Below are positions 7,323 through 14,583 of a stretch of 18,315 bases of DNA, in pieces. A program made the translations under genes and the position numbers. The notes beneath the pieces are model-generated. The model searched no databases and was not told where the DNA came from. It saw only the letters and a program-made list of their open reading frames with translations. The stretch is from Tannerellaceae bacterium (GTDB taxonomy: Bacteria > Bacteroidota > Bacteroidia > Bacteroidales > Tannerellaceae). The DNA lies in the NCBI GenBank assembly GCA_031279915.1, contig JAITHO010000034.1, positions 1-18,315 on the forward strand, in the 5' to 3' direction. The stretch's first letter is position 1, and each line of letters opens with the position of its first letter.

Positions 7323-8314
7323 AAGATATTCTTTACCGATTGTTTGAGCATCAGTATCTGGGAGCCGACGAGGCCCGGCGCGTATTGCGTGAGATTGCTG
7401 CCGGGAAGTTCAACGATTCGCAGATTGCCAGCCTTATCACTGTTTTTCTGATGCGCAACATATCTGTCGACGAGCTCGGCGGCTTTCGCGACGCTCTGCT
7501 CGAACTGCGCACGCCGGTTGACCTTTCCGACTATAAGTTGATAGACATTGTTGGTACGGGAGGCGATGGGCGAAATACGTTCAACATAAGCACAACGGCA
7601 AGCTTTGTTGTTGCCGGAGCCGGCTATCAGGTGGTGAAGCATGGTAACTATGGAGCCACTTCGGTTAGCGGCGCGAGTAATGTGATGGAACAGCATGGAG
7701 TTCGCTTCACGACCGATATTGGCGTGTTGCGGCGTTCGATAGAGAAGAGCGGCATGGCCTTTCTTCATGCTCCGCTCTTTAATCCGGCGCTGAAGGCTGT
7801 GGCCGGCGTTCGCAGGAGCCTGGGCGTTCGCAGCTTCTTCAACATGCTCGGCCCGCTGGTTAATCCGGCCATTCCCGATTATCAATTGCTTGGGGTGTAT
7901 AATCTTCCGCTGCTTCGGCTCTATGCTTACGCTTATCAGCAAAGCAGCGCTCGCTTTGGCGTTATTCATAGTCTGGACGGATACGATGAGATATCGCTAA
8001 CCGGCGAGTTTAAGCTTATCACTCCCGAAATGGAGAAGATCTATACTCCCGAAATGCTGAATCTGCCGCGCTGCACCGAAGCCGATCTCGACGGAGGCAG
8101 CTCAGCGGAAAGCGCAGCGCAAATATTCCGCTCCGTTCTGAACAATAGCGCATCCGAAGGGCAGTCGAACTGCGTCATCGCCAATGCCGCATTTGCCATA
8201 AGGGTGATGTGCCCCGAAAAAAGCATAGACGACTGTATATGCGAAGCTCGCGAGTCTCTCAAGGGAGGCAAAGCTCTGGAATCATTCAAACGTTTTTTAG
8301 AAATTAATAACTGA
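7319..8314 (+). CDS. trpD: Anthranilate phosphoribosyltransferase
   Basis: TrpD joins anthranilate to phosphoribosyl pyrophosphate, giving phosphoribosyl-anthranilate. The 331-residue protein has the family's normal length and landmarks: GTGGDG at 79-84, NIST at 89-92, KHGN at 107-110, the Bacteroidetes-like variant NYGATSVSGASNVME after it, RRSLGVRSFFNMLGPLVNPA, and the metal-binding Asp-Glu pair in GYDEISLTG. Its ATG is inside the ATGA that ends trpG, so translation of the two is probably coupled. It is a stand-alone TrpD, not fused to TrpG as in enteric bacteria. trpC begins 9 bp after its stop. There is no sign of damage. Confidence 0.96.
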   Translation: MKDILYRLFEHQYLGADEARRVLREIAAGKFNDSQIASLITVFLMRNISVDELGGFRDALLELRTPVDLSDYKLIDIVGTGGDGRNTFNISTTASFVVAGAGYQVVKHGNYGATSVSGASNVMEQHGVRFTTDIGVLRRSIEKSGMAFLHAPLFNPALKAVAGVRRSLGVRSFFNMLGPLVNPAIPDYQLLGVYNLPLLRLYAYAYQQSSARFGVIHSLDGYDEISLTGEFKLITPEMEKIYTPEMLNLPRCTEADLDGGSSAESAAQIFRSVLNNSASEGQSNCVIANAAFAIRVMCPEKSIDDCICEARESLKGGKALESFKRFLEINN

Positions 8315-8323
8315 TAATTTATT

Positions 8324-9118
8324 ATGAAGGATATACTCAATGCCATTTTAGAATCCAAGCGCGCCGAAGTGCGTCGTCGGCAAAACATTTTGTCGCTTTC
8401 CGATTTAGCTTCCGATGTTAGCGCACGAACACTGCGCACCCCACTGTCTCTGCGACAAGCCATCGAAGCCTCTCCCCACGGCATCATAGCCGAATTTAAA
8501 CGCCGATCGCCCTCCAAATGTTCGCTCTACAATGGAGCAAACGTTGGCAAAGTAGTCTCGGCATACGAACAGAGCGGAGCCTCTGCCTGCTCTATCCTTA
8601 CCGACGAACCTTTTTTCGGCGGAACGCTCGACGATCTGGTTGATGCCCGATGCGCGGTTCAGCTCCCATTGCTCCGCAAGGATTTTATTATCGACGAATA
8701 TCAGCTCTACGAGGCAAGACTGTGGGGAGCCGACGCCGTGCTGCTTATAGCATCGGCCATATCGCGGCTGACCTGTTACAGGCTGGCCGAAAAGGCTCGC
8801 AGCCTGGGATTGGAAGTTCTGCTGGAAATACATAACAGGGAGGAGCTCGATTACATCAATCCTTTCGTCGACATTCTCGGCGTGAATAATCGCAACCTCA
8901 GCAGCTTCGTAACCGATGTTGAGACCTCTCTATCGATGGCCGACGAACTCCGATCAACCGGCTGCTGCATGATCTCCGAGAGCGGCATCCACTCGGCCGA
9001 AGTCGTCAGGCAATTGCAACAGGCTGGATTCCGCGGCTTCCTCATCGGAGAGCTATTCATGGCAACCAAAAGTCCCGGCAAAAGATTATCTGATTTGATC
9101 GCCGAGCTTGCAAGATGA
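8324..9118 (+). CDS. trpC: Indole-3-glycerol-phosphate synthase
   Basis: TrpC closes the indole ring, turning carboxyphenylamino-deoxyribulose phosphate into indole-3-glycerol phosphate with loss of CO2. The 264-residue (beta/alpha)8 barrel keeps the catalytic residues: Glu57 and Lys59 in AEFKRRSPS, Lys119 in LLRKDFIIDEYQ, Glu168 in LLEIH, Asn189 in GVNNRNL and Ser220 in MISESGI. The phosphate loop is seen in GFLIGELFMATKSPG. It is a single-function protein, not fused to TrpF as in E. coli. It lies 9 bp after trpD, and its stop overlaps the trpF start by 4 bp (ATGA), supporting one transcript with coupled translation. Confidence 0.96.
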   Translation: MKDILNAILESKRAEVRRRQNILSLSDLASDVSARTLRTPLSLRQAIEASPHGIIAEFKRRSPSKCSLYNGANVGKVVSAYEQSGASACSILTDEPFFGGTLDDLVDARCAVQLPLLRKDFIIDEYQLYEARLWGADAVLLIASAISRLTCYRLAEKARSLGLEVLLEIHNREELDYINPFVDILGVNNRNLSSFVTDVETSLSMADELRSTGCCMISESGIHSAEVVRQLQQAGFRGFLIGELFMATKSPGKRLSDLIAELAR

Positions 9119-9738
9119 TAATCAAAGTATGCGGACTGAAATATCCAGATAATATCGCCGACCTTGCATCCGTGGACGTCGATATGCTGGGCTTTATATT
9201 CTATGACAAATCGCCGCGCTACTGCAAGCCCGAAGCTCACATCTCTTCCGTAAAACATAAACTCAGGGTTGGCGTCTTTGTCAACTCATCCTTCGACGAG
9301 ATTACAGACATAGTGTCGGTATGCGGACTTAATGCCGTACAGCTTCACGGCGAGGAAGCTCCCGATCTGTGCCGCAAGCTTGCCGATCGCCGTCTGGTCG
9401 TTATCAAAGCCCTTCCGGCATCCTCGGCCAACGATCTGCAGAAGGCCGAAGCCTACATCGGAGCCGTTGATTACATCCTCTTCGACACTCCTTGCGAAGC
9501 CTTTGGCGGTTCGGGCCTATCGTTCGATCACTCCATACTGCTCTCCTACGCTTCGGCAATCCCTTTTCTGCTAAGCGGAGGCCTCCGTCCGGACAGCCTC
9601 GAGGGCATCCGAGCCTTTATGCGCATCGCCCCTCCAACATTCGCCGGCATCGATCTGAACAGCGGCTTCGAGATAGAACCCGGACTGAAAAACATAGCCG
9701 CTCTGCAGAGATTCGTCTCCATATTAAGAAACATATAA
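9115..9738 (+). CDS. trpF: Phosphoribosylanthranilate isomerase
   Basis: TrpF catalyses the Amadori rearrangement of phosphoribosyl-anthranilate to carboxyphenylamino-deoxyribulose phosphate, the substrate of TrpC. The 207-residue barrel has the general base Cys6 (IKVCGLK), the family block GFIFYDKSPRYC at 26-37, VQLHGEEAPD, the general acid Asp124 (ILFDTP), LSGGLRPD and a final phosphate-binding segment LNSGFEIEPGLKN. Length and motifs are normal. The start codon lies in the ATGA overlap with trpC, and trpA follows after 15 bp. Confidence 0.95.
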   Translation: MIIKVCGLKYPDNIADLASVDVDMLGFIFYDKSPRYCKPEAHISSVKHKLRVGVFVNSSFDEITDIVSVCGLNAVQLHGEEAPDLCRKLADRRLVVIKALPASSANDLQKAEAYIGAVDYILFDTPCEAFGGSGLSFDHSILLSYASAIPFLLSGGLRPDSLEGIRAFMRIAPPTFAGIDLNSGFEIEPGLKNIAALQRFVSILRNI

Positions 9739-9753
9739 GCCTGTTTATATAGA

Positions 9754-10530
9754 ATGAACCGAATAGATAAGTTGTTTGAAACCAAATCGCAGAACCTGCT
9801 TTCCGTTTATTTCACCGCCGGCTATCCAGCGCTTGGCGATACGGCTCACATCCTTCGCGCCCTGCAATCCGGCGGCGTCAATATGGCAGAGATAGGGATT
9901 CCCTTTTCTGATCCCATGGCCGACGGGCCGGTCATACAGCAGTCGTCAGGCCAGGCTCTGCTCAAGGGCATGAGCCTTCGCCTGCTGTTCGAACAGCTGG
10001 CCGACATCCGCAGCGAGATCAATATTCCGCTAATAATGATGGGCTATCTGAATCCTATTATGCAATACGGCTTCGAAGCTTTTTGCAACCGATGCGCCGA
10101 AACAGGCATCGACGGACTGATCATCCCCGACCTCCCCTTTGCCGATTATCTTGCCGAGTACAAACCGATAGCCGATCGATACGACATCCGTATCATCATG
10201 CTCATCACTCCCGAAACATCCGACGAGCGCATCCGGCAGATCGACCGTCATACCGCAGGCTTCATCTATATGGTGTCGAGCCCGTCGGTTACCGGCGCCA
10301 AATCAGAGTTCGACGCCTCGGCGCAGTCTTATTTTCGACGTATTGCAGCCATGAATCTGAGCAATCCCTGCCTCGTTGGCTTCGGCGTCGGCAACCGATC
10401 AACCTGCGAAGCCGCCTGTGCGCACTCCGCAGGCGTGATAGTTGGCAGCCGCTTCATCCAGCATCTCCAATCGGCTCCCAGCATTGAAGATGCAGTCGAC
10501 AGGCTATTGCGCGATCTGGAATGGAGGTAG
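9754..10530 (+). CDS. trpA: Tryptophan synthase alpha subunit
   Basis: TrpA splits indole-3-glycerol phosphate into glyceraldehyde-3-phosphate and indole, and passes indole to TrpB. The 258-residue barrel keeps the catalytic Glu46 and Asp57 in AEIGIPFSDPMADGP (equivalent to Glu49 and Asp60 of Salmonella TrpA), the opening YFTAGYP, MGYLNPIMQYG, the loop-6 region YMVSSPSVTGAKS, GFGVGN and GVIVGSRFIQHL. It is the last trp gene here. trpB, whose product forms the working complex with TrpA, is not in the window. No convincing terminator follows; the next recognisable item is a methyltransferase remnant 43 bp on. Confidence 0.96.
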   Translation: MNRIDKLFETKSQNLLSVYFTAGYPALGDTAHILRALQSGGVNMAEIGIPFSDPMADGPVIQQSSGQALLKGMSLRLLFEQLADIRSEINIPLIMMGYLNPIMQYGFEAFCNRCAETGIDGLIIPDLPFADYLAEYKPIADRYDIRIIMLITPETSDERIRQIDRHTAGFIYMVSSPSVTGAKSEFDASAQSYFRRIAAMNLSNPCLVGFGVGNRSTCEAACAHSAGVIVGSRFIQHLQSAPSIEDAVDRLLRDLEWR

Positions 10531-10573
10531 GAAGCCAGCTTAGCATAAACATCAACTTTTAGAGAGATATAAT

Positions 10574-10645
10574 ATGATCAACAAACTTATTCTTGGCGAC
10601 AACTTCGAAATCATAAAGGCGATGGAGAGCGAGACGGTAGATTGA
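10574..10645 (+). pseudogene. N-terminal remnant of an adenine-specific DNA methyltransferase gene
   Basis: The 23 codons from the ATG read MINKLILGDNFE, then IIKAMESETVD and a TGA stop. This closely resembles the first strand and helix of beta-type adenine-specific DNA methyltransferases (type II and type III Mod), where a segment such as LILGDNLEILKSLESESVD runs directly into the catalytic DLIYIDPPF block. Here the stop falls exactly where that block should begin, and I find no DPPF or SAM-motif sequence downstream. The rest of the gene seems deleted. The piece sits 43 bp after trpA and 92 bp before the 41-bp array. A chance match is possible for so short a segment, but the order of matching residues makes that unlikely. 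Confidence 0.6.
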
Positions 10646-10736
10646 AAGTGAACGGAACCGTAGAACGGCAATAAATCGTATTCTGCTCGTGCCGATTTTA
10701 GTTGGCAAATGCAAAAAGCTTTTAACAGATAAGCTC

Positions 10737-10943
10737 AAAAATTCTGGTGACGACAGGGAATTCAATTGGGTGTCGCCAAAAAATCTGGTGGCGGCAGGGA
10801 ATTCAATTGGGTGTCGCCAAAAAATCTGGTGCCGACAGGGAATTCAATTGGGTGTCGCCAAAAATTCTGGTGGCGGCAGGGAATTCAATTGGGTGTCGCC
10901 AAAAATTCTGGGCGCGACAGTCGGATCATCCGGGTGTTGTCAA
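10737..10943. repeat. 41-bp tandem array, four full units with decayed ends
   Basis: Full units start at 10756, 10797, 10838 and 10879, all exactly 41 bp apart. A partial unit precedes them (from about 10737) and a diverged fifth can be traced to about 10943. The first ~31 bases of each unit (starting GGGAATTCAATTGGGTGTCG) are almost invariant. Differences cluster in the last ~8 bases, for example GTGGCGGCA, GTGCCGACA and GGCGCGACA. Each unit contains GAATTC and CAATTG palindromes and a short CGCCA/TGGCG stem. Confidence 0.93.
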
Positions 10944-10970
10944 ATGAAACAAATGGGCATATCCTGCCCA
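10940..10970 (-). terminator. Possible weak terminator of the rlmD-mltF transcript
   Basis: TGGGCA (10954-10959) and TGCCCA (10965-10970) form a perfect 6-bp stem with a 5-base loop. Read on the minus strand it is followed by the T-rich ATTTGTTTCATTTG. It lies 66 bp beyond the mltF-like stop codon. The stem is short and the T-run interrupted, so this is tentative. Confidence 0.3.
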
Positions 10971-11036
10971 GATTGCGGCTATATATGGTTTTTTGCGTAA
11001 AAGAATATCTAAAAAGTTCAGCTCTCCCCTCTATCT

Positions 11037-12413
11037 CTAATCCATAGTCCGGCAGTAATATTCATATCGCTCAATTACCTCCTTTACATACAGAAAAGTT
11101 TCAGAGCCGCGTAGATAGCCGAACTTGCATGCCGGATCCTGATAAAACTCCGGATTGCGCTTGAGCAAAATGTACTCGGCCACATTTCCGTCCCACATCG
11201 TCGAATCTTTTCCATATTTCCCAGCCAGGCGGCAGGCATCTTGCACATGGCCGACCCCTGCATTGTAGGCGGCAAGCGTTAGTTTCATCCGCTGAAGAGC
11301 GTCGCTCGTGCGCCGAAAACTGCGCCCAAAGCTGCGAAGCGCCTCAACTGCCACGCATATATTCGTTTCGGGGTCGAACAAATCTTCGCGGGCAACGCCG
11401 AAGGCCTCAGCCGTTCGCGGCATTATTCCCATCAATCCGCTTGCCCCGCTTCGGGCGCTTATCCCTGCCATGAAATGCGATTCCTGGTAGGAAAGCGATG
11501 CAAGCAAGCGCCAATCCCAGCCGATATGCGATGAATATTTGCGGAAAAGGGAATCATAAGGGGAGATGGAGCCCGAATCTGAAACATGCAAGCCGTAATT
11601 CGCGGCTCGGCGACTTAATTCGTAAAACTGCTTGTTGCGAAGTTTATAGGCGGCGCGCTCCCCCCGCGTGGATGCCCATGCATTGATGGCCTCGGCAAGC
11701 AGGGGCGATGTTTTGCGAACCATCCAAAAGCTGTTGCGGCTGGAATCGAGGGCAAGGGATGCGTCGATTTGCCGATAATACTTTTCGAGCATTAAAGCGA
11801 TGCGATCGTCGGCAATGGCGAAGGAGATATCGCCGCTATATACCTTTTCGATGAGCGATTCGGCGCTTGCATCCTGCTCCGTTGTCTTGACAATTATCCC
11901 GCCGCCCAGGCCTTCGTTGATCTCAAGCAGCGCTTCATGGCAATGCGAGCCCTCCGCGACGTAGACCTCCATGCCGAGGAGTTCATCAACGTCGGTCAGG
12001 AGCCGGCCTCCGCTGCGAACAGCTTGCACAAGCGCCGAACGCACCGGAATAGCCGTTCCGCAGAAGATAAATTCGCGGTCGAGCCTGGGATTATTCACCC
12101 TTGGAAATGCAATAAGGTCGGCCTCTCCCCTGCGAAGCATCTCCTCCATCTGAGCAATACTCTCTGCCACTTTGACACGTAGCTCCAGCTTGCGGGATGA
12201 TGCAAAGTCGCGGATCATCTCATACTCATCGCCCTTATGCTCCATCCTGTACGTGAAATATGTGGCAGATCCGACAGGCATAACGGCAGTTATCCGCCCG
12301 CAAGCCTCAATCTCTAACAAATCAATCTCCACCCCACCCTTCTTGCCCGAACATGCGGCAAGAAAAATGACAAACCAAAGCCCCCACAGCCTCAAGCCCG
12401 CCCTATGCATCAT
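11037..12413 (-). CDS. MltF-like membrane-bound lytic transglycosylase lipoprotein
   Basis: The protein should cleave peptidoglycan from the periplasmic face of the outer membrane. I chose the ATG at 12413 because it gives a clean lipoprotein signal ending FLAAC with lipidated Cys21; an ATG at 12410 is equally possible, and one at 12467 would add a less suitable leader. From this start the product has 458 residues. Residues ~35-255 resemble a family 3 periplasmic solute-binding domain (RGEADLIAFPRVNNPRLD). Residues ~285-440 are an SLT domain with catalytic Glu311 (LSYQESHF), SGLMGIMPRTA and LAAYNAGVGHVQDA. This order is that of MltF. The gene overlaps the end of the upstream rlmD gene by 11 bp, so both probably share a transcript. 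mltF is the nearest symbol, but I leave it off because family paralogues are common. Confidence 0.92.
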   Translation of the reverse strand: MMHRAGLRLWGLWFVIFLAACSGKKGGVEIDLLEIEACGRITAVMPVGSATYFTYRMEHKGDEYEMIRDFASSRKLELRVKVAESIAQMEEMLRRGEADLIAFPRVNNPRLDREFIFCGTAIPVRSALVQAVRSGGRLLTDVDELLGMEVYVAEGSHCHEALLEINEGLGGGIIVKTTEQDASAESLIEKVYSGDISFAIADDRIALMLEKYYRQIDASLALDSSRNSFWMVRKTSPLLAEAINAWASTRGERAAYKLRNKQFYELSRRAANYGLHVSDSGSISPYDSLFRKYSSHIGWDWRLLASLSYQESHFMAGISARSGASGLMGIMPRTAEAFGVAREDLFDPETNICVAVEALRSFGRSFRRTSDALQRMKLTLAAYNAGVGHVQDACRLAGKYGKDSTMWDGNVAEYILLKRNPEFYQDPACKFGYLRGSETFLYVKEVIERYEYYCRTMD

Positions 12414-13815
12414 GGCGAACAAGGAGAGCAACGTTTTCGACATGATGAGTGTGAGGAAACATATCAACAGGCTGTATTTTCTTCAACAAATATTTTTCTC
12501 TCAATATAGAAATATCGCGCGACTGAGTTGCCGGATTACAGCTAACGTATACAATTCTCTCAGGCTCGGCCGACAAGATAGCTCTCGTCACACTCTCGTG
12601 CATTCCGGCTCGCGGAGGGTCGGTCACAATCACTTGCGGCCTTCCGTTGCGCCTCACAAAATCGTCAACCATAACATCTTTCATATCTCCGGCGAAGAAC
12701 GTCACGTTGTTGATGCCATTCAGCCGAGCATTAGCTCGCGCATCCTCAACCGCCTCCTCAACGTATTCGATACCGACAACCTTAGCCGCTCGTGAAGCCA
12801 GATAATTGGCAATTGTACCGGTTCCGGTATACAGATCATACACCGTTTCCGTTCCGCAAAGAGCCGACATGTCAAGAACCGCGGCATAAAGTTGCACAGC
12901 CTGGCGGCTATTCGTTTGATAAAACGACATGGGGCCGATGCGAAAGCGCAAATCGCCCATTATCTCAACAATATGATCGCGTCCGGCAAACAGATGCGCC
13001 TCAAGCCCGCTCAGAGAGTCGTTGCATTTAGCATTTACCACATACATAAGTGATGTGATTTCAGGAAATTCCTCCCGCAGGAAGGAAAGCAACTCCTCTC
13101 GGCGAGCCTCATCGTCGTATCCGAAAACAATCACGACCATAAGCTCGCCGGTCGAGGCCGAATTGCGCACAATCATCGTTCGCATCAGTCCCTCGTGCGT
13201 CCGCAGGTTGGCAAAAGAGAAGTCGCGGGCTATACAAAAATCCCTAGTTCGGCATCTGATACGGTCGGAGATCTCATCCTGCAACATGCAAGTTTGGATA
13301 TCGAGCACTTTGTCAAATCTACCGGGAATATGGAATCCCAAACCGCCGCCGGCTCTATCCGTCATATTCATTTCCTCAGCCGTGAGCCACTTTCTGTCAG
13401 AAAATGTAAACTCCAGCTTGTTCCGATATCGCGTGATGGCCGGCGAAGGCAGTATCGGCATCTCCTCGGAAGCCAACGTTCCTCCGATGCGCTCAATGCA
13501 GTCAAGCGCCTGTTGCCGTTTGAGCTCGAGCTGCTCCTCGTAGGCAAGATGCTGCCACCGGCATCCCCCGCAAATCCCAAAATGTGGGCAGAGCGGCTCA
13601 ACTCGATGGTGAGAATGTTGATGAATGTGGATAATACGTCCTTCAGCATAGTTCTTTTTCTTGCGTATGAGCTGCACATCAACAATATCGCCGGTCGCAG
13701 CATACGGCACAAAAACCACAAGGCCGTCAACCCTGGCAATAGCATTTCCTTCGGCCGCAACGCCGGTAATAGTCACCCGTTCGAGGATCGGAAGCATTTT
13801 CTTTTGTCTGGTCAT
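12403..13815 (-). CDS. rlmD: 23S rRNA (uracil-5-)-methyltransferase, RlmD/RumA type
   Basis: The enzyme methylates a uracil C5 in 23S rRNA using S-adenosylmethionine. The 470-residue protein begins with a TRAM domain (ITGVAAEGNAIARVDGLVV, ~residues 16-64). The cysteines for a 4Fe-4S cluster are Cys76, Cys82, Cys85 (CPHFGICGGCRWQH) and Cys176. The Rossmann methyltransferase domain shows VYDLYTGTGTIANYLA at 325-340, DPPRAGM at 399-405, the nucleophile Cys426 (YVSCNPAT) and the general base Glu460 (HHVENVALL). The Fe-S cysteines favour the RlmD/RumA branch over TrmA. Bacteroidetes carry more than one related paralogue (RlmCD-like), so the exact target uracil is uncertain. A promoter-like TACCTTTG lies 33 bp upstream. 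The mltF-like gene starts within its last codons. Confidence 0.92.
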   Translation of the reverse strand: MTRQKKMLPILERVTITGVAAEGNAIARVDGLVVFVPYAATGDIVDVQLIRKKKNYAEGRIIHIHQHSHHRVEPLCPHFGICGGCRWQHLAYEEQLELKRQQALDCIERIGGTLASEEMPILPSPAITRYRNKLEFTFSDRKWLTAEEMNMTDRAGGGLGFHIPGRFDKVLDIQTCMLQDEISDRIRCRTRDFCIARDFSFANLRTHEGLMRTMIVRNSASTGELMVVIVFGYDDEARREELLSFLREEFPEITSLMYVVNAKCNDSLSGLEAHLFAGRDHIVEIMGDLRFRIGPMSFYQTNSRQAVQLYAAVLDMSALCGTETVYDLYTGTGTIANYLASRAAKVVGIEYVEEAVEDARANARLNGINNVTFFAGDMKDVMVDDFVRRNGRPQVIVTDPPRAGMHESVTRAILSAEPERIVYVSCNPATQSRDISILREKYLLKKIQPVDMFPHTHHVENVALLVRHDA

Positions 13816-13847
13816 TTTGCGTATATATAATAATATAATGTATTAAG

Positions 13848-13855
13848 CAAAGGTA
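13848..13855 (-). promoter_or_regulatory. Bacteroidetes-type -7 box for rlmD
   Basis: Read on the minus strand, TACCTTTG fits TAnnTTTG and lies 32 bases before the rlmD start codon, leaving a short AT-rich leader. I could not find a clear -33 TTTG, so the call rests on one box and its position. Confidence 0.5.
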
Positions 13856-13937
13856 TGAATCTTAAACCGTCATTCACGCAGCCGCCACGACCTAAGCAAA
13901 GAACATCAGATACTTATTTAAGAAGTTTACAATTTGA

Positions 13938-13945
13938 TATATTTG
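13938..13945 (+). promoter_or_regulatory. Bacteroidetes-type -7 box for the DUF4180 gene
   Basis: TATATTTG fits TAnnTTTG exactly and is 33 bases before the ATG at 13979. If used, the transcript begins near 13950, which rules out the in-frame ATG at 13934 as a start. With the box at 13848-13855 it forms a divergent promoter region of about 160 bp between rlmD and this gene. Confidence 0.5.
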
Positions 13946-13978
13946 CCGAACCATATCTTTTATACCAAATCAATAGAA

Positions 13979-14320
13979 ATGAAAATAAAATTTCAGCCCA
14001 ACAACATTATCGAAATCATAGACGACAGCATTATCATCAAGGAAATAGACGATGCATTATCCCTGTTGTTCAAACACAATTGCACCGGCATCATAGCTAA
14101 AAAAGAGAACATCAACCCCGACTTTTTCGACCTGTCGACCGGCATTGCGGGCGAGATATTACAAAAATGCTCCAACTACGATGTTAGAATAGCCATAGTT
14201 GGAGATTATACAAACATACAAAGCAAAGCCATGAACGACTTTATCCGCGAAAGTAACAGTCGCCGGCAAGTCATCTTCGTCTCGACCACCGAAGAAGCTT
14301 TGCAGATTTTTGGCGGATAA
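13979..14320 (+). CDS. DUF4180 domain-containing protein
   Basis: The 113-residue protein matches the whole of the small DUF4180 family. Its hallmark block is clear: GIIAKKENINPDFFDLSTGIAGEILQ, with the FFDLSTG core at about residues 49-55, then YDVRIAIVGDY at 67-77, DFIRESN and IFVSTTEEAL. I start it at 13979 (MKIKFQPNN), because a frame start at 13934 would lie upstream of the likely transcription start and would add residues the family does not have. No signal peptide or membrane segment is present, so it is cytoplasmic. The function of DUF4180 is not established as far as I know. It is a single-gene unit, divergent from rlmD and convergent with the lactonase gene, and ends ahead of a two-way terminator. 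Confidence 0.88.
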   Translation: MKIKFQPNNIIEIIDDSIIIKEIDDALSLLFKHNCTGIIAKKENINPDFFDLSTGIAGEILQKCSNYDVRIAIVGDYTNIQSKAMNDFIRESNSRRQVIFVSTTEEALQIFGG

Positions 14321-14482
14321 AATGCCACCTGTACACGTGTATTTCCCCAAATTCTCCAGTTCCGGCGCCATGTACACACGTCTTCGGATTCAGGATTCCT
14401 CGAAAATGCTCTTGCGAATTATGAAAATCATGAGTTGGCTTTCGTTCTCAACGGCGAGCCTAATGCGAAATCCGGAAACAAA

Positions 14483-14538
14483 AACGTTAGCTTTTCGTGA
14501 ATTGATTTTGCTTCAAGAAAAGCTAACGTTGCTTTTTT
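14483..14538. terminator. Bidirectional terminator between DUF4180 and lactonase genes
   Basis: AACGTTAGCTTTTC (14483-14496) and GAAAAGCTAACGTT (14517-14530) form a perfect 14-bp stem around a 20-base loop. On the plus strand it is followed by a run of six T (14533-14538). On the minus strand it is followed by AACGTTTTTGTTT. The two convergent genes end at 14320 and 14584, so one structure can serve both. Confidence 0.85.
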
Positions 14539-14583
14539 ATAGATTGCCGCGGGCGATTTACCTCACCGACTGTTCACCTTCGC

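Larger units (their letters stand above)
10531..11036. other. Gene-poor stretch between trpA and the mltF-like gene
   Basis: The stretch holds a short methyltransferase gene remnant (10574-10645), about 90 bp with nothing I recognise, the 41-bp tandem array (10737-10943), a small hairpin (10954-10970) and AT-rich sequence. All three forward frames stay open through the array because the 41-bp unit lacks forward stop codons, but the resulting proteins only repeat the unit in rotating frames, so I do not call a gene. Confidence 0.7.

Noticed and set aside
10737..10943. CRISPR array
   Set aside because: The period is 41 bp with a ~31-bp fixed part and only ~8-10 variable bases that resemble one another, too short and too similar to be spacers, and no cas gene is near.
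10944..11000. Short peptide MKQMGISCPDCGYIWFFA with a CPDCG zinc-ribbon-like motif
   Set aside because: It is only 18 residues, has a single Cys pair and overlaps the decayed edge of the array, so it is probably a coincidence.
10689..11047. Repeat proteins in three overlapping forward frames through the 41-bp array
   Set aside because: The unit lacks forward stops and 41 is not a multiple of 3, so every frame reads the same repeat in rotation. The products have no known domain and no suitable start signals.
13195..13830. 211-codon plus-strand frame opposite rlmD
   Set aside because: It is antisense to a gene with a full set of catalytic motifs and has no recognisable protein features.
14321..14500. 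59 open codons in frame after the DUF4180 stop, ending in ...GNKNVSFS
   Set aside because: Composition looks faintly coding, but there is no start codon signal or recognisable family, DUF4180 proteins normally end where this one does, and the last codons fall inside the terminator stem.
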